Shown here piece by piece: positions 13,172 through 24,860 of a stretch of 64,000 bases of DNA. The DNA lies in assembly GCF_024679095.1 (NCBI RefSeq), contig NC_066529.1:3527094-3591093 (forward strand). Direction: 5' to 3'. Made by a program: the position numbers and the translations under genes. Source of the stretch: Eriocheir sinensis (lineage: Eukaryota > Arthropoda > Malacostraca > Decapoda > Varunidae). Under the pieces are notes generated by a model. That model ran no database searches. It was given only the letters and a program-made list of their open reading frames with translations, and was not told the DNA's origin. How positions within the stretch are numbered: the stretch's first letter is position 1; every line of letters begins with the position of its first letter.

Positions 13172-13480
13172 TTCTTCCTTCCCTCCCTCCTTTCCCTTTC
13201 TGTCCTCCCTCCTTCCCTCCCTCCCTCCTTGTCTCGCTCCCTTCTCTCCCGCCCACTCTCCTTCGCTTTCCCTTCTTCCTTCCTTCCTTCCGTTCGTTTC
13301 CGTCCTCCCTTTCCCTGCCTTCCCGTCCTCTCTCCCTCCTCGCCTCACTCCCCTCTCTCCCGCCCACTCTTCTCTTTCCCTTCTTCCTTCCTTCCTTTCT
13401 CCACTCCTTCATTTCCCTGCCCATCCTCCCTCCCCGCCTCGCTCCCCTCTCACGAACCCTCCTCCCTCCTGTCCGTAAGT
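13095..13480. repeat. CT microsatellite and CCTTCCTTCCTT pyrimidine array
   Basis: A CT run at 13117-13166 leads into about 300 bp of CCTCCCTTCCTT-type repeats containing three loosely repeated CTCTCCCGCCCACTCT(C) segments. Confidence 0.75.
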
Positions 13481-13559
13481 CAGGCCGTAATCACCGCTAA
13501 TCCCGCTCAATGATACGAGGGAACAGACGAGGCATGAGGGGTGGCCGCGGCTGGACGTA

Positions 13560-14750
13560 CCTACACACGCCCTCGAGAGAAACAAAAAGAGGGAAAGAAG
13601 AGAAATGATACGGAGTGAAGTGAATAAAAATACATGCACACTCTTTACCTGTATGAAGATGAAAATAGAAAGAAAGGTTAAACATAAAGAGGGAAGTATA
13701 AAAGAAAATAAATGTCATGAAAGAGATAAACAATAAAGAAATAATAAAGAAGGAAGGAAAAGAATGAAAGAGTGAAATGAGTTAAAATACATCCACACTC
13801 TCTATCTATATGCAGATGAAAATAGCAAGAAGGGTCAAATATAGAGAGAAGTGTAGCATAAAAGAGAACGTTATGTTAGAGATAAACAAAGAAATACAGA
13901 AAGAATTAAGAAAGAAAAGAAATTAAACTGAATGATATATAAATGCATGTACAATCTCTACCCATGGAAGAAAATACCAAGAAAAGTTACATAAATCATA
14001 CAGAGAAGTGCAGTATAAAAAGATATCATAAACATACAAGTTAGATAAAAAAATATTTATAAAAAGAGTTAAATAACTTGGAGGAAGTTCTGATGATTTG
14101 ATGTTGATGATTATTAGATTTTTTACAAACGTTGACACTGCCGAAAGAAAAAGAAGTAAAAAAAAAAATAAACAAAATAAAACACAACTTCAATAAAATA
14201 GTGTATTAAAAGACATTAAACATTAGAAAGCATGACGGATTTCAGAACCAACAAACGTATTCAAAAAGGACAAAAGAAACAAAACAATAAGAGACTGAGA
14301 AAGTAAGAAAAAATAAGAAGAGGAAAACAAAGAAAAACAAGGTAAATAAAGAAAGCAAAACAAAAACTAAACAAAGAAAAAGAAAAGCGATGAAATAGAA
14401 AAAAAAGCATCAGAAGGAAAAATGAGAAATTAAAAATATATATAAAAAAAAGATTATTGAAGGTATATACACACGCACACTCTGACAAATAAAGGATAAT
14501 TAAAAAGAAGAAAAGTTACAAGGCAAGAAAGAAAAACAAAACACACAAAACCCTCATTATAAAAAAAAATTCACGCGCCCAACAATATTCCTTGAGAAAA
14601 CTAAACAAATAATAACTGAATAAATTCCTGACTGGCGCGCAGGCATATAATAACTTCAATCTTAGACGAAGAAAAAAAAATACACAAAAAGGAAAAGGTT
14701 GGAGAGTTTGGGCGATTCGCTTTGATTACACAAAAAACATAAATATCTCG
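13560..14750. other. A-rich non-coding DNA
   Basis: Loosely repeated segments such as AAAGAGAGAAATGAAGTAAA with CATGCACACTCTCTACCTAT recur near 13625, 13790 and 13945, about 150-160 bp apart. No gene seen. Confidence 0.45.
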
Positions 14751-14759
14751 CCAATTCGT

Positions 14760-15955
14760 TATGCAGATGTTTTCAGAGGGTAAGGGGGGAGAAAGGAAGG
14801 GGGAAAGAGAAGAGGGGAAGTGGGGGAGGGAAGGCGAAGGAAAGGGGGAAGGGAAGGGATGGGGTATGAACCTGGTGGGGTAAGAAAGTGAGGAGGGAAA
14901 AGAAAGAATATGGAGAGAAAGAATGCGGTGAGGGGAGAGGAAAACAAGGAAAGGGAAGGGAAGGAAACCAAGGAAAGGAAAGGAAAGGGGTGAAGGGAGG
15001 GATGGGGAATGGACCTGGAGGGGAAGGAAAATGTGGAAAAGGAAGGAAACGAAATGATTAGAGAGAGAAAGAGGTAAGGGGAAAAGAAAGCAAGGGAAGG
15101 GAAGGAAAGGGAAGGAAAGGGGGAAGGGAAGGAAAGGGGAAGGAAGGAAAGGGGAAGGGAAGGACAGGGGGAGGGGAAGGAAAGGGGGAGGGGAAGGAAA
15201 GGGGGAGGGGAAGGAAAGGGGGAGGGGAAGGAAAGGGAAGGAAAAGGGGAAGGGAAGGGAAGGAAGGGAAGGAAAGGGGGAAGGGAGGGATAGGAAATAA
15301 ACCTGGTGGGGTAAGAAAGTGAGGAAAGGGATGGAAACAAAATAAAGAAAGAGAATTGAAGGAAAGGAAAGGGAAGGGAAGGGAAGGGAAATGAAGGGAA
15401 GGGAAAGGAAGGGAAGGGAAAGGAAAGGAAGGGAAAGGAATTGAATGGAAGGGAAAGGAAGCAATGGGAATGAAAGAAAAGAAAAACGAAAAAAGGAAAG
15501 GAAAATGAAGGGAAAAATAAGAACGTAAGGAAATGAAACGGAAGAGAGCGAATACGAATGGAAGGGATACGATGGAAATATATAAAAGGGGAGAGGGAGG
15601 AAAATGAGAAAAAGAAGAGGGAAGGGAATGAAAGGGATAAGAGATGAAAATGGAAGGGGAAGGAAGTAAATATAGAGAGAAGAAGGGGAATGAAAGATAG
15701 TGGAGAATATAGATAGAAATTGAAAATGAGAGGAAAGGAGAGGAAGGGAGAGGAAGGGTGCGGAAGAAAGGAGAGGAGGGGAGAGTAAAGAAGATTAGAA
15801 GAACTGGAAAGAGAAGAAAAAGAAGAGAAAGAAATGAAGGTAAGGACAGGCGGAAGAGGAGAGGAAGTTAGGAGGGGGAAGAGGAAAGGGGAAGAGGGAA
15901 GGAGAAGGGAAAAGAGGAAAGGAAGGGAGAGGAAGGAGGAGGAAGGGAAATGAGG
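14760..15955 (+). repeat. Purine-rich (GGGAAGGAAAG) array, 1.2 kb
   Basis: Nearly all A and G on the plus strand, with repeated GGGGAAGGAAAGGGGGA and a dispersed ACCTGG(T/A)GGGG landmark near 14870, 15015 and 15302. Runs of four or more G recur (15120-15240). Open frames on the minus strand are low-complexity artefacts. Confidence 0.85.
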
Positions 15956-15977
15956 CCACTAATCAAAAACAACAACC

Positions 15978-16019
<42 letters not shown>

Positions 16020-16072
16020 AAACTGTGAAGAGGACAAGATAAAAGAGAGGAGGGGAGAACGGTAGTTAGGTT

Positions 16073-16168
<96 letters not shown>

Positions 16169-16170
16169 GG
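15978..16170. repeat. GA then CT inverted microsatellite pair
   Basis: GA at 15978-16017 and CT at 16076-16165 are complementary and only 58 bp apart, so the strand could fold back on itself. Confidence 0.9.
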
Positions 16171-16622
16171 TTTCTTTGATGGTAGAACGTAATCACACCT
16201 CCGCTTAGGGGCAGTAACGCGGCGAGAGACAGGCCGACAGTGAAGGGGGATTATCACATGATAGCCTCTGATGAAGATTGAGTGAGGAGGAGGAGGAGGA
16301 AGAAAGGGAGGAAAGAAGACGGAGAGAGGAGGAGGATGATGATAAGGATGATAACTATGATGATAAGAACATAAGGAGTCTGCAAAAAAACTCTCGCTCT
16401 CGCTCTAATCATCTTCTATAAGCTTCTATAATCCTAACACCACAAATCCTCCCTCTCAATGCATTTATATATTTCTTGAAGGTGTCTGTTGTATTGGCAC
16501 TCACCACATGACTGCCAAGACTATTCCACTCATCCACTACTCTACTGGTACATAAATTCTTTACATGCATTTAATGAATCTGAAATCGTTCTTAAACCCA
16601 TTACTATGAGTCCTATTCTGCT

Positions 16623-16660
16623 GGTTTTTTTTTTTTTTTTGGGGGGGGGAGGGGGGGGTG
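16623..16660. repeat. T17 followed by G-runs
   Basis: A homopolymer T run followed by runs of eight or nine G. Confidence 0.9.
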
Positions 16661-16959
16661 TGCCTGTAGAACTTCACCCCCTTATTGCACTCCATCATCC
16701 ATTTATAAACTTCAGTCAACTCATGGCACGCTTTGTCTATGTAAAGAATGTAAATTTAAACTCGAGTCTATCCTTATTCGACGATTTTCTCAACCCATGA
16801 ATAATTTTTATCCTCCTCCTCACCTCATATTCTAAGATGATGTCCATTCTAATAATGAGTCAGGGATAATGGAGATGAGGCCTATCTAATTCTAAATATA
16901 GCGTGATGATTTTAGGGGAGAGCAAGGAGGTAGACGAGGAGGAGGAGGAAGGGTAAGAT

Positions 16960-16960
<1 letters not shown>

Positions 16961-17025
<65 letters not shown>

Positions 17026-17070
17026 AAATTTAAGGAGGAAAAAACTGAGAACGTGACCACATTTTACCTT

Positions 17071-17140
<70 letters not shown>
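16961..17140. repeat. CT and AC microsatellites
   Basis: CT at 16961-17022 and AC at 17072-17140. Confidence 0.95.
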
Positions 17141-17141
<1 letters not shown>

Positions 17142-17149
17142 GGAAAAAG

Positions 17150-17940
17150 AAACATAGAGTCAACACACAAAGTCAAGTGTTACGAGTCACGAGTCAGTCA
17201 GTTATCAGCCATAAATTCTGGGTGTTGGTGCATTAGGTCAAGCATTATCAGTCATCAGTTGTCTATCACAAGTTGCAGGTCAGAGCACATTGGTTTTTTT
17301 TTTATATAGTAAATTATGCAGACCGAAAGGCAAACAAAGTATAAAAACGCCCGCATCACGCAACTCAAATAGACAAACAGAAAAGGTACCCAAAGCATAA
17401 TCAGTTTTTTGATAGAAATACTAGACAAGTTTCTTTACACTTCACTTTACATATGAAGCGTTGAAGTCATGGGAAACACAGAGAAAAGAAGGAAGAAGGT
17501 TGTTCCAGTGTTTACCAGTGAAAGGGATGAAAGAATGTAGATACTGGAACTCTTTCATTATGAAGTTGAAGAGCAAAGAAATGTTCTCGTTTAGAATGTT
17601 TTGGGAGAGAGAAGGATAGAAGGATGAAGTTAGTAAATTCAAAAGAAGTTGTGAAAATAGCGATGAAAGATAACAAGAGAGGCGACACGGCGGCGGAATT
17701 TAAGGAATAGAAAACATCAAGTACGAAGAGGGTGACTGATGAGGAGAATGTCGCAAATCATTATCTACGTAAACCATAGCAAATATTGTCATACCTCATA
17801 AATCACAAAATACATAGTCATCGGGCGCTATAAAAATATACAGTTGACAGGTCATGGCACATTAATTCATTACAAATAAGTCATCAGTCTCAATTTACGG
17901 GACATGGCGCAAATGAAGTCACGACAGTTCTGAATAATAA
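17150..17940. other. No gene or clear repeat seen
   Basis: Ordinary AT-rich sequence with scattered CATCAGT and GTCATGGCAC segments that may be a very old tandem repeat (near 17190, 17820 and 17900). Confidence 0.35.
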
Positions 17941-18021
17941 GTCTTGGCACGTGTCACACCACATTTAGCTACATCGTCAGAAAGCCAAGCCATACAATCA
18001 GTTCACCAGAGAATTAGTGAC

Positions 18022-18060
18022 ATAATAATAATAATAGTAATAGTAATGATAACGATAATG

Positions 18061-18119
<59 letters not shown>
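18022..18119. repeat. AAT trinucleotide microsatellite
   Basis: About 30 ATA units, the first part interrupted by GTA and GATAACG. Confidence 0.9.
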
Positions 18120-18123
18120 CCAC

Positions 18124-18249
18124 CTGAGCAGTAGTCGCATGCGCTGTATCCTGGTGGAGGGGCTCTGCCTGCCGCCCCCACCACCGCCGCCGCCGCCACC
18201 CCCGCGTTGTGGGGTGCCCGGGTTAGCCACCGCCGACGGCAGCCGTCTT
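18124..18249 (-). CDS. Possible internal exon, Gly-rich (unidentified)
   Basis: On the minus strand a good acceptor (CATTTGTTGCAG) and a donor (CTCAG|GTGGAT) bound a GC-rich open frame: RRLPSAVANPGTPQR, eleven glycines, then RQSPSTRIQRMRLLLR. No domain recognised. The Gly run may be only a GCC microsatellite, so this is a weak call. Confidence 0.22.
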
Positions 18250-18479
18250 CTGCAACAAATGAGGATACGTTAATGTTTATAAATACCGGTAAGTTACGTG
18301 TAAACTGTATTGCATCGTGTTTTACTAATGTGACAACTTCTTTGAATCCAATCGCTTACGTACCATTCATTATTTCACTTTTCATAATCCTAGTCATGAA
18401 GTACGTATATAAAGCGGTAATATGGGAGCGTGAACACTATTGATTGATTTACATATACACAATATCTGTGGGCGTGTAA

Positions 18480-18730
18480 TTCACCACGGCCTGACCAAGA
18501 CAGACTCGTGATCGCCAGCCAGTGCCCTCCCTGAATTTGGAGCTCACAAGTGCTTTAGGTCATTTATGTTCGACTGAAACCTCGCAGCCACATACACCTG
18601 GGAGGCTAGACCCCCCCCCCCCCCCCGACTGACACACGGAACCCATTCACTGCTGGGTGGACATGGGGCAGACTACACATCCGTATCCTCTCGGTTGTGA
18701 GGTGAGCGTGCTAACCACTGAACTGCGGAG

Positions 18731-18735
<5 letters not shown>
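18480..18735 (-). mobile_element. tRNA-derived SINE-like element
   Basis: On the minus strand the head reads CAGTTCAGTGGTTAGCACGC, like a tRNA D-arm and A box, followed by CACAACC. The body contains CCACCCAGCAGTGAATGGGT, then a G16 run and further sequence. A clear B box is not preserved. A GT microsatellite abuts the head. Confidence 0.55.

Positions 18736-18784
<49 letters not shown>
18734..18784. repeat. GT microsatellite
   Basis: About 25 dinucleotides at the head of the SINE-like element. Confidence 0.95.
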
Positions 18785-18786
<2 letters not shown>

Positions 18787-19169
18787 CCTTTTCGTCACTT
18801 CCTTCTCGTGTCCGGCATCGCTCGGCTTACCCTTGTAATCCGCGAGCTAACGGTGTGATTACTAGGCTCTAAACTATGCTGCATATAATTACTGTTTTGA
18901 TAAGTGAATTAATAGACTTGTTTTTGCTCGCAGGATGAAGTCATGGATTATAAACAGCGTCCCTGAACACACACACACACACACACACACACACTTCCTT
19001 CTCCACCCCATTCCTTATCCCTCTCCTACTCCATTTTTTTTTTTATGATACGAACACAAAATTCCTTACCTTGGCCATCACAGTTTCAAGTTACCATTTA
19101 GTAAGCTCGAGCATGGTATTGTACGTATTTAACTATTTAACATATAGTTGGACGATTAATTTTACTTGG

Positions 19170-19345
19170 TTTCATTATTTCACTCATGTTGAATTATGGT
19201 GTTGCTTGAAATATGTCGTCTATTGTTTTTTATTTCTTTAGGATCAACACTCCATCACGTCGACTCACAACTACGCAATCTTTCCTTTTCCACCCGCAGG
19301 ACAACGCATCATAACACAACACAAGCACCACATCACTATAACACT
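19170..19345 (+). repeat. Direct duplicate, copy 1
   Basis: A segment of about 160 bp containing ATTATGGTGTTGCTTGAAAT ATGTCGTC and GGATCAACACTCCATCACGT recurs at 20578-20735 with about 10 percent differences by eye. Confidence 0.75.
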
Positions 19346-19494
19346 TTAACTGCCCCTTTGATTATCCATAAGTAGAACCATTAAACCTTACCCCGTCAAC
19401 ACAACCCCCGCCTGTCACCACCACTCAACACAACACAGCAGAAACACAACACTACACACGACAGCGCTCTCTCCTTCGCCACTCCACAACTCAC

Positions 19495-19662
19495 CCTCTC
19501 TGCGAGTTGGACGACCCTGGTTTGGAGGCGACGGTGGCAGCGAGGGCGGCGGCGGCGACAGCTCTCGGGAGGGGTCTCGTGTGGGACCATAATGGGGCAG
19601 GGTGGGTTTGGGGGTCCCGTCTTCCCCTCCTGGTGCGCCCCATGTCAAATTAGGGTCACTGC
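19495..19662 (-). CDS. Possible exon, Pro-rich (unidentified)
   Basis: Minus-strand open frame of about 55 codons ending at a strong donor (GAGAGG|GTGAGTTG). Residues include TWGAPGGEDGTPKPTLPHYG, then a Pro-rich stretch and NQGRPTRRE. The GC-rich composition contrasts with its surroundings. The possible acceptor GTAGAGCAG lacks a good pyrimidine tract, and no domain is recognised. Confidence 0.27.
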
Positions 19663-20577
19663 TCTACTATTAGACGTCAATTCCAGGTGTTTTCGTCATT
19701 TTCTCAGCAATTGGGCCTCCATGAAGAAAGGTTATGTCGAAGATTAGGAGGTCGTATCAATTCCGCGGTGGTTTGAAAGTTAGTTCGAAGCCGGGTATAA
19801 GAGATCACTGATGTTGATAGGCGGCCGTTATGCCAGTCAAACGAGCTTCCGGAAATCTCGAAGTGCTCGTTTACCCTTCCTGTGAGTGGCTGTAATCAAT
19901 GGTTCCTCTTGCTTAGTTCGCCTTAGTCTCGTATTGTGTTCGGACTTGATCGCTGAGAATGAGGCTTCGGAATGTGCTACTTATGGTTTTTTTTACTGTA
20001 GGCTTATAATGCGTGGGTATGTCACCTTTGATGGCCACTTGTCACTTTTCACTCTTCTTTCTTTATTTTATCGTCTTCTTTCTCCTAGTTCTCTTTCTTT
20101 TCCTTCTTGGTGATCAGTTATTATTTGTCTTCATTCTATCAACCTTTTTTTTTCCCCGTTTTGCTTGTTTCCATCGTTCCTTTATTGATTTTTCTTTCCT
20201 TTTTCTTTATCCTCTTCGTTCTGGTTATTCAGTTTTCATCATTCATTATGTCAACCTTTCTTTTTTTCCATTTTTTCAACTTCCATTATCATATTCTTCT
20301 TTTTTATTCCTCTTCTTTATCCTTTCTCAGTGTTCCGTTTCAATCACTTTTGTCAACCTCCATTTTCCTTATAATTTTCATGATCTGTCTTTTGTCCCTC
20401 CTCTTTTATATATGTCCTTGTGTTCACTTTTAACCACTCAATTTTCAATCTTAAAATTTATCCGTATATTTATTCAAGTCCATATTTTGTTTATTCTTTT
20501 CTCTTACAAGTTTAATGATCACTTATCAGCATATACTGTCAACATCCTTTTTTTCCTCCTATTTTCGTTTTTTTTTT

Positions 20578-20735
20578 ATTTCATTATTTCACTTATGAAT
20601 TATGGTGTTGCTTGAAATATGTCGTCGATTGTTTTTATTTCTTCAGGATCAACACTCCATCACGTCGAGTCACAACTTCATAATCTTTTTCCACCCGCAC
20701 AACAACACATCACAACACAACACAGCACTTTTTTA
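20578..20735 (+). repeat. Direct duplicate, copy 2
   Basis: Second copy of the 19170 segment, same orientation, 1.4 kb away. The intervening DNA is T-rich and has no gene. Confidence 0.75.
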
Positions 20736-20834
20736 TCTTTCTGAACTATCATCTCGAGCGGTGTATCTCAAGAAAAAGTGTCTAAGTATTGTACACTGTG
20801 ACACCAACAACTGAAGGATAAAAATCAAGCCTCA

Positions 20835-21475
20835 TCAAAACACGGGCAGCCAAGGTTTCAGATCTCACAATTTCAGATCAAACTATAAACACCTAAACAG
20901 AGACGATAGAATGAGACGTGGATCGGTATTCTAAGACGCTTCTCCTCTCACATAGTTATTTCCAAAGCCCAAAATGGAGCTCAATCGGGTTCTCATGAGT
21001 TTTCTTTTAGACTGATGATAAGGAAGGAGGGTCAAACTACCACCAGGGTCATAAAACTACCCCTAGAAATGCCCACAACTCCTAGGAAAGCCTTGTCAAA
21101 TATGTGTACTTGGGTGGCGAATGTTTAAGAATAGAACCCTTGGGCGTTCGCCGAAGCCTGACACCAGAATATTAACATCCACACGACACGGAGGAGCAAG
21201 GTTTCAGATCACACAGGTTTCTCCATGAACTATTAACACATTCATATATATCACTACAGACGGTGGGGTGTTGGCTGGTCGCCCTGGGAAACTCACAACT
21301 GGAGGAGGAAGATTTAAACCCACAAGACACGGAAGGGCAAGGTTTCACGCCATGAAGGTGCCGCTCACAGCGACAAACACATCAATAGCGGTCATATGTT
21401 AGTCGGACGCCCTTTGTGGTCACCTAACTAACACAGGAGGAAGATGAAAACGGACAGGACACGAGGAGGATAGAT
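20835..21475 (+). repeat. Degenerate tandem units (ACACGG..GCAAGGTTTCA)
   Basis: Landmarks near 20839, 21185, 21326 and 21460 share ACACGGAGGAGCAAGGTTTC AGATCACAC. Repeat A lies between the first and second. No gene seen to about 22080. Confidence 0.5.
20925..21135 (+). repeat. Interspersed repeat A, copy 1
   Basis: It shares with three other sites the core CATAAAACTACCCCTAGAAA, ATGCCCACAACTCCTAGGAA and TTGTCAAATATGTGTACTTG, preceded by ATAGTTATTTCCAAAG and a GGTTCT(A/C)ATGAGT block. No coding potential was recognised. It interrupts a degenerate tandem array. Confidence 0.65.
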
Positions 21476-22654
21476 AGGACAAGAGACGTAGCAGAAAAAA
21501 CACAGAAATAACGAAGGGAGGAGAGCCATTGCGCGTCCACCCAGCTCTCAAAGGATGAAGACGAGGAGGACGAAAACGTTAACACAAAGAGAGGTCACCG
21601 CAGGACACACTCGTTTTCTTTGGCGTGCTGAACAGTAACAAAGGATTCCAGAGAAGGTGGAACTTCATCAAACATAAGCTTAGCGTAGTCATGTAACTTG
21701 TGAAAGAGAGCGAGCTGGATGAGAACACAGAGCACACCAGGACGGAAGCTTGCAGGGTCACACATGTCCTCGTCCAGAAGAATACGTACATTGGTGAGGG
21801 AGAAGATGAGGTTTTCCCCACCCGAAGCTTTGCGCAGCCCCTAACTCTTGTAAGAACGGGGATTAGAAAGCACTGAACACACAATAAAGGGATATCGTAT
21901 GATTCCCTTTCACGGCAAAACACATAAGATAGGACATTGAGGCGTCTCCAGTCAGCAGCTAAGGAGGGACACGACAGCGCAATGAAAAGGAGAGACCACA
22001 TAGAAGCACAGGCATCCTCTTTCGACACGATTAACAACACATGAGAAGAGAGAGCGAGGCCTTCCCCAACCAGTCACACGGCACTCCAATTCCTCTTTGC
22101 CGTGAACACCGTACAATGTAGTGTTTCAGATCCTCCTTTTCTGCCTCAAAAGTATTTCACGTGTTGCTATTGTTTGGCTGTAAGTGATCTGTTCTACACT
22201 TGCTATACGGTAACTCTACACACATTTTTTTTTCTCTTGGGCACCACATACATAAATGCTTATATCTTTCGTTTCCACTCCAGAAGTGTCGCACGTTATA
22301 ACTCATCCTGTTTGTCCGTATTCTTTGATAAGCTGTACGTGATTTCTTCTCTAACACTCTTTGGCTTTATTTTCTTTTTTTGTTCATTCCGGGCACCACA
22401 GGAAGCAGGTTATATATAGCGAGGCTCTTCAAAGCACTCAACTCTTCCCATTGCATTTTATTTTTCTGTTTATTCCAGGCACCACGCACTACAAACCACT
22501 TGGGTCGCATTCCTTCACAAACACGTAACCAAACAGCGAGACACGCCTGAGTGAACTGCAGAGGGACTCGAAAATGGATCCGAGAGTTGAAGCATAAGAT
22601 AACATTAGATCACAGAAAAAAAGGGTCTTGTAGGTTCTTTCTTTTAACTCTCAA

Positions 22655-23000
22655 ATGTCTCCTGTGCACCTGTTTCCAGTACTTAGCTATGAAAATTTTC
22701 ACACCACACGCAGGAAGAACAAGAGAACGAGCCTGACGGGGTAGCTTTTAGAGGGCACTATTGGAGGAGGCAAGTTCTATCTCTTTCTGTATGCCTATGA
22801 ATGTCACCTGACTCTACTTTCACACCCACAATAAAACGAGTGAACGAGCCTGACGGGAGCTTTCAGGAGACACTGGTAGAGGAGACGATTTCTATCTCTC
22901 CCTGTACACCTCTTTATACAATTGTCCAGCCGTGAAAACTCGACAAAATCTTCACCGCACGGATACGAGGCAAGAGGAGGAGGAGCCTGCCGGAGGAGCT
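22655..23000 (+). repeat. Degenerate tandem array, about 130-140-bp unit
   Basis: Three units near 22680, 22830 and 22960 contain CACACC(A/C)(C/A)(A/G)CGCA..AA..GAGAACGAGCCTGACGGGG-type sequence followed by AGAGG-CACTGG-GGAGG. Confidence 0.55.
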
Positions 23001-23080
23001 TACGAGAGGCGCCGGAGGAGAGAACTGGCGGCTGGAGAGGCGCGTGAGATCATAATGACGGGGCGAGGCAGGCAAGCGTT

Positions 23081-23084
<4 letters not shown>

Positions 23085-23117
<33 letters not shown>

Positions 23118-23166
23118 ATGAGAATGATAGAGCAACGTGCCAAGGTCTAATCAGTATCAAAAAAGA

Positions 23167-23263
<97 letters not shown>

Positions 23264-23265
23264 TA
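23085..23265. repeat. GT and GA microsatellites
   Basis: GT at 23087-23115 and GA at 23169-23260. Confidence 0.95.
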
Positions 23266-23504
23266 TAAAGACCCGTCAATGACAAGCAAAAAGAAAAGAG
23301 AAAACGCTAAAAATTCATGTTTACCACACCATTTTTTCTCTCGTATTTCTTTTCGTCTTCTTCAAAGGCGGATGCTGTCATTAGATTCACCTCGTCTGTC
23401 CTTAACTTTTTCTTCTTTTCTGCCTCTTTTTTCTTCTTTCGTTTCCTTATGTTTGCTTTCTTTTTATTTTACATTGATTATATGGTCCATTCGAGCCTTC
23501 GTGT

Positions 23505-23549
<45 letters not shown>

Positions 23550-23588
23550 CTGAATCTTGCATGCTCCTTTACTCCGCCTTATTTACCT

Positions 23589-23637
<49 letters not shown>

Positions 23638-23666
23638 AAAAGCGTGACTGGCGTGTGTGGGAAACT

Positions 23667-23703
<37 letters not shown>
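23505..23703. repeat. GT, AC and AC microsatellites
   Basis: GT at 23507-23546, then AC at 23590-23632 and 23670-23703; the GT and AC tracts are complementary. Confidence 0.95.
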
Positions 23704-23705
<2 letters not shown>

Positions 23706-23719
23706 TAAACCTACCGACA

Positions 23720-24560
23720 TTTACATACACTTCACAATACTTTTTTTCTTTGACAATTTCCAAGATACATTTATTTACTACTTTTTATGAGTTTCTCGAC
23801 TATTATGCAGATTCCTCTCTTTACTACGTCATATAAACTTTCTTATTTACTATCTTACTAATATTTTACCATTATTCACCATCACTTCTTTCCTTATTTC
23901 TTCACTACGTATTTCACTATTCTGAGGATCCAATTCATTATTATTTAAAGTATTCGCGTCGTTGCTAATCCTTTATCATTCATCTATTATTTTTTTTCTC
24001 TTCTGAGCAGCGTTGCCAGATTATCGTATTCACCACATCGTATTTATTACTTTTAAGCCTCAAACTCTCGTACCTACTCAAATAACGATAGAAAATTGAA
24101 GTTAGCGTTAAAACTCCTATTTATTGATTGTTGTTTGTTTGTTTTTGCTATAGTTATCGGCCAGAAACTACGAAAATGCAGTGCGATGAGTACGATAATT
24201 TGGCAACGCTGCTTGTTTCTCTATATACCGAGGATCTGTTTTCTTCATTATCTCAAGAGTGTGTCAGTACTGCATGCATGAGTAACCTTTGCCGTGCTAT
24301 TCATAGGTCGGTGGCGTGAGGTACGAGCGGTGACACCCTTGCATGCGTGTCCCCGCGGCCAGAATACCCGAGGCGGAGCGGGGCCGACGTCTTAAGTGCT
24401 GCCTGTGACCTTTACGCTGCGGTAAAAATCATAACAAATAAAGAGAGAAAAAAGCGACGGAAAACTTGGAAGAAATAAGACTATTACGTAATTTTCTTCT
24501 TTCTTAGATTTCGATGATCAAAAAAACAATGCAAATTACGAGTTAATGTTTATAATCAAC
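23720..24560. other. No gene seen
   Basis: T-rich sequence, with a short CpG-containing stretch at 24340-24415 (CCCCGCGGCCAGAATACCCG). Nothing recognisable. Confidence 0.35.
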
Positions 24561-24577
24561 ATGGATGGAATAAAAAG

Positions 24578-24579
<2 letters not shown>

Positions 24580-24640
<61 letters not shown>

Positions 24641-24804
24641 AGGTTGTGGGGGGCGGGAGGGGGGCGGCTGAGTGGATGAGTTGCGGCACTTTTCAAACAG
24701 GATTTTTCCCAAATGACACGCCTGTTACATGATGGCCAAAACGGTGGTCTTTTAGGAAAGTGACGCTTAATATGTGGCCGGTTTACAAAAAAGGTCAACA
24801 AACT

Positions 24805-24860
<56 letters not shown>
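24580..24860. repeat. CT and GT microsatellites
   Basis: CT at 24582-24636 and GT at 24807-24859. Confidence 0.95.

Noticed and set aside
14601..15464. 287-codon minus-strand frame
   Set aside because: Pro/Leu/Ser low-complexity product of the GGGAAGG array; no splice context or domain.
21579..22040. 153-codon minus-strand frame
   Set aside because: No recognisable domain, signal or splice context; it lies in degenerate repeat DNA. Cannot be excluded as a small gene but is unsupported.
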